A stretch of 8,604 bases of DNA from Clostridium sp. 27_14 (lineage in GTDB: Bacteria; Bacillota; Clostridia; TANB77; CAG-508): the NCBI GenBank assembly GCA_001916035.1, contig MNRQ01000044.1:1-8604 (forward strand), written 5' to 3'. Each line of letters starts with the position of its first letter. Position 1 is the first letter of the stretch. The notes under the pieces are model-generated. The model had not been told where the DNA came from. It saw only the letters and a list, made by a program, of their open reading frames with translations, and searched no databases. The translations under genes were made by a program, and so were the position numbers. Below are positions 6,861-8,604 of this stretch, one piece after another.

Positions 6861-7453
6861 ATAAACTTGTCGAGAAAGATAAAGAAGAAGGGAACAACAA
6901 AAAGAAAATAGAAAATTTAGTATTTTTTATTATAATTTTAATAATAACAATAGTAATCATAAATATAATATGGAATGATAAAAACACATCAAAAAATGTT
7001 AAAGAAGTAGACACAAACAAAAAATTAGCAACAACAAATCAAGTTCAAGTAGAACAAGTATCAAAAGAAGACACACTCTCCCAAAAGTTAGAAGCAATAC
7101 TTAGTCAAATACAAGGAGTTGGAGAAGTAAAAGTTTTTATCAATTATTCAGAATCTAGTGAAGTAGTAGCAATGTACAATGAAAACTCGAAAAGTAGTAC
7201 AACAGAAGAAACAGACACATCAGGAGGAATAAGAAAAGTACAAGAAACAGACTCACAAAAAGATATAATATATCAAGAAAATAATGGAACAAAAACACCA
7301 ATGACTAAAAAAGTAATAGAACCAAAAATAGAAGGAGCAATAATAACAGCCAAAGGAGCAAACAATATTGATGTAAAAACTAATATAATCCAAGCAGTAG
7401 AAGCGGCAACAGGCTTAGCAACACATAAAATACAAGTATTTGAAATGCAATAA
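6842..7453 (+). CDS. spoIIIAG: Stage III sporulation protein AG, ring-forming
   Basis: The 203-residue protein (about 200 to 230 in relatives) has a short basic cytoplasmic tail, one membrane helix at about 25-44 (NLVFFIIILIITIVIINIIW) and a large outside domain. The ring-building domain is split, as in Bacillus SpoIIIAG. Its first half is TLSQKLEAILSQIQGVGEVKVFINY (about 78-102). An inserted beta-rich stretch runs to about 150 with QKDIIYQENNG. The second half starts VIEPKIEGAIITAKGA and ends VEAATGLATHKIQVFEMQ. Such domains assemble into a large ring in the space between mother cell and forespore, resembling rings of type III secretion and flagella. GAGGTG at 6828-6833, inside spoIIIAF, serves as the ribosome site 8 nt before the ATG. 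Strong identification. Confidence 0.95.
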   Translation: MFKDKLNKLVEKDKEEGNNKKKIENLVFFIIILIITIVIINIIWNDKNTSKNVKEVDTNKKLATTNQVQVEQVSKEDTLSQKLEAILSQIQGVGEVKVFINYSESSEVVAMYNENSKSSTTEETDTSGGIRKVQETDSQKDIIYQENNGTKTPMTKKVIEPKIEGAIITAKGANNIDVKTNIIQAVEAATGLATHKIQVFEMQ

Positions 7454-7482
7454 AAATTTAATACAATAAAAATAATAAAAAG

Positions 7483-7501
7483 GTTTTCTAAAAAAGAAAA
7501 C
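7483..7501 (+). repeat. Perfect hairpin in the spoIIIAG-spoIIIAH gap
   Basis: GTTTTCT (7483-7489) pairs with AGAAAAC (7495-7501) around a five-A loop. It ends 4 nt before the AAGAGG ribosome site of spoIIIAH (7506-7511). There is no following T tract, so it is not a terminator for the cluster. It could protect or process the mRNA, or tune spoIIIAH translation; pairing is A-T dominated apart from two G-C pairs. Confidence 0.5.
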
Positions 7502-7516
7502 AGAAAAGAGGTATAG

Positions 7517-8320
7517 ATGAATTTTTTAAAGAAAAACCAAATTTTACTTTATGTAATAGCATTTATGCTTGTAACAGCAGGGTATCTAAATTACACAACA
7601 AAAGACCATAATGTAAGTGATATTTTACAAACAACTACAAAAGCAGAAGAATTAGCAGGAACTGAAAATATAGGAGATGCACGATTGGTAAGTAGCCAAG
7701 TAAATGAAACAACAGAACAAAATAACTCAAACACAACCAATGAAATAAACCCTAACCAAAACTCAAACACAGATAACACACTTGCAACAACAAGCGACAC
7801 AGCAAGCACCAATAGTACAGAAGAAGGAACAAACAGCACATCAGCAGAAGAAAGCACAAGTACAAATGAAAACACAAGTGAAGGTGGAAACGCCACAAAA
7901 ACAACAAGCGAAAATAGCAACAACAACATTGAAAATAACGAAGAAACTAAACAAACAACAGCTAAAGTATCAGATAATGACTATTTTTCAAAATCAAAAT
8001 TAGAAAGAGACACAATGTATTCACAAATGTTAGAATCTTATGAAAATGTATTAAATGGAATAAATGCATTAGAAACACAAAAACAATCAGCATCTGAAGA
8101 AATAAAAAAAATAAATAACACAAAGAATAGCATAATGATTTGCGAAAATTTAATAGCAACTAAAGGATTTGATAAATGTATAGTGTTTGTAAATGGAGAA
8201 AGTGTAAGTGCTATTATAGGAGCACAAGAATTAAAACAAGAAGAAATATCTCAAATTCAAAACATTTTATCACGTGAACTTAATGCAAAAATAGAAAATA
8301 TACATATTTCATTAAAATAA
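7517..8320 (+). CDS. spoIIIAH: Stage III sporulation protein AH, SpoIIQ-binding ring protein, long linker
   Basis: The 267-residue protein is longer than the 218 of Bacillus. A short basic N-terminus and one membrane helix (about 8-26, QILLYVIAFMLVTAGYLNY) anchor it in the mother-cell membrane. Residues about 61-150 are a low-complexity linker dominated by Thr, Asn, Ser, Glu and Gln. The C-terminal domain (about 152-267) starts YFSKSKLERDTMYSQMLESYENVL, runs through ENLIATKGFDKCIVFVNGESVSAII and closes with ELKQEEISQIQNILSREL..IENIHISLK. This is the ring-building fold that in Bacillus binds forespore SpoIIQ and zips the two membranes together. Ribosome site AAGAGG precedes ATG 7517. It is the last gene of the cluster, followed by a terminator. 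The function call is secure; the linker is the unusual part. Confidence 0.96.
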   Translation: MNFLKKNQILLYVIAFMLVTAGYLNYTTKDHNVSDILQTTTKAEELAGTENIGDARLVSSQVNETTEQNNSNTTNEINPNQNSNTDNTLATTSDTASTNSTEEGTNSTSAEESTSTNENTSEGGNATKTTSENSNNNIENNEETKQTTAKVSDNDYFSKSKLERDTMYSQMLESYENVLNGINALETQKQSASEEIKKINNTKNSIMICENLIATKGFDKCIVFVNGESVSAIIGAQELKQEEISQIQNILSRELNAKIENIHISLK

Positions 8321-8364
8321 AAGATGTTATATAAAAATAGATGAAATGTACATATAAAATATTT

Positions 8365-8404
8365 TAAGAAAGTAGCAAAAAGCGATGCTATTTTCTTATT
8401 TTTT
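8365..8404 (+). terminator. Rho-independent terminator closing the spoIIIA cluster
   Basis: The stem pairs AAGAAAGTAGCA (8366-8377) with TGCTATTTTCTT (8386-8397), all pairs canonical except one G-U wobble, and one more A-T pair extends the base. The loop is AAAAGCGA. Six T follow at 8399-8404. It lies 45 nt after the spoIIIAH stop. Confidence 0.88.
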
Positions 8405-8426
8405 AGTAGAATATAAAAAGAAAATA

Positions 8427-8604
8427 AGAGGTGAAGAAGAAATTTTAAGAGAAATTGCATTAGAATGAAAAATAGCCAAAATTGTAGAAGTGCTAAAAAT
8501 ATATCTAAACAATTTATCAAACAGAGACTTAATAAAATTTGACGAAAAATATATAAAACTAATATTTTATTGTATAGCAATGAACATAAAAGCATACTCA
8601 ACAA
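8427..8604 (+). pseudogene. Probable remnant of an AAA-ATPase-like/PD-(D/E)XK family protein
   Basis: One frame reads RGEEEILREIALE, then TGA at 8466-8468, then KIAKIVEVLKIYLNNLSNRD, then LIKFDEKYIKLIFYCIAMNI, and stays open to the window end. The NLSNRDLIKFDEKYIK segment resembles the part just before the C-terminal PD-(D/E)XK nuclease-like domain of the AAA-ATPase-like proteins common in Clostridia. This is recalled from pattern, not searched. In that setting the TGA would most simply come from GGA (Gly). No plausible start with a good ribosome site exists, and the N-terminal ATPase domain is absent, because a terminator and spoIIIAH lie directly upstream. That suggests a 5'-deleted, decaying fragment. 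A start-stop GTG at 8431 and the 25-codon ATG frame at 8465 look accidental. The family is uncertain; the broken frame is seen directly. Confidence 0.42.

Noticed and set aside
8466..8468. Alternative genetic code (TGA read as Gly or Trp)
   Set aside because: A Gly codon would fit here, but none of the intact genes contains an in-frame TGA and Trp is written TGG. The only other in-frame stop in the window is TAA. Lineages that read TGA as Gly are not known to form endospores.

Overview
The window reads as a piece of a low-GC, endospore-forming Firmicute, most likely in the Clostridia. The evidence is the strong A+T bias, strong purine-rich ribosome binding sites, and a complete spoIIIAA-AB-AC-AD-AE-AF-AG-AH cluster in canonical order, which is found only in endospore formers. 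All genes lie on the + strand. No tRNA, rRNA, CRISPR array, insertion sequence or prophage gene is visible.

Layout. (1) 1-1613: the C-terminal part of a large FtsX-type ABC transporter permease. It is open at the left edge and interrupted by one in-frame TAA at 825-827. (2) 1615-1666: a perfect 15-bp terminator hairpin. (3) 1720-2542: a likely promoter and the YebC/TACO1-family gene. (4) 2617-2667: a second strong terminator, with a possible spoIIIA -10 element buried in its hairpin. (5) 2705-8320: the eight-gene spoIIIA cluster. (6) 8365-8404: a terminator closing the cluster. (7) from about 8427 to the right edge: a probable decayed fragment of an AAA-ATPase-like/PD-(D/E)XK family protein with an in-frame TGA.

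How the genes work together. From established work in Bacillus, the SpoIIIA proteins are made in the mother cell during engulfment. They build a trans-envelope complex that docks with forespore SpoIIQ and keeps the forespore active. SpoIIIAA is the cytoplasmic secretion-type ATPase, and SpoIIIAB is a GspF-like membrane partner. SpoIIIAC, AD and AE are polytopic membrane proteins. SpoIIIAF, AG and AH carry ring-building domains facing the intermembrane space. The FtsX gene, yebC and the downstream fragment are not obviously connected to this machine.

Main oddities. spoIIIAB carries a clean +1 frameshift at about 4021; correcting it gives a full-length 170-residue protein. SpoIIIAA appears to lack its usual C-terminal tail. 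SpoIIIAH has a linker of about 90 residues rich in Thr, Asn, Ser and Glu. Several genes share a near-identical ribosome-binding leader. The lesions in the FtsX gene, spoIIIAB and the last fragment may be true gene decay or sequence errors; this cannot be settled from one window. I see no convincing new multi-gene system here.
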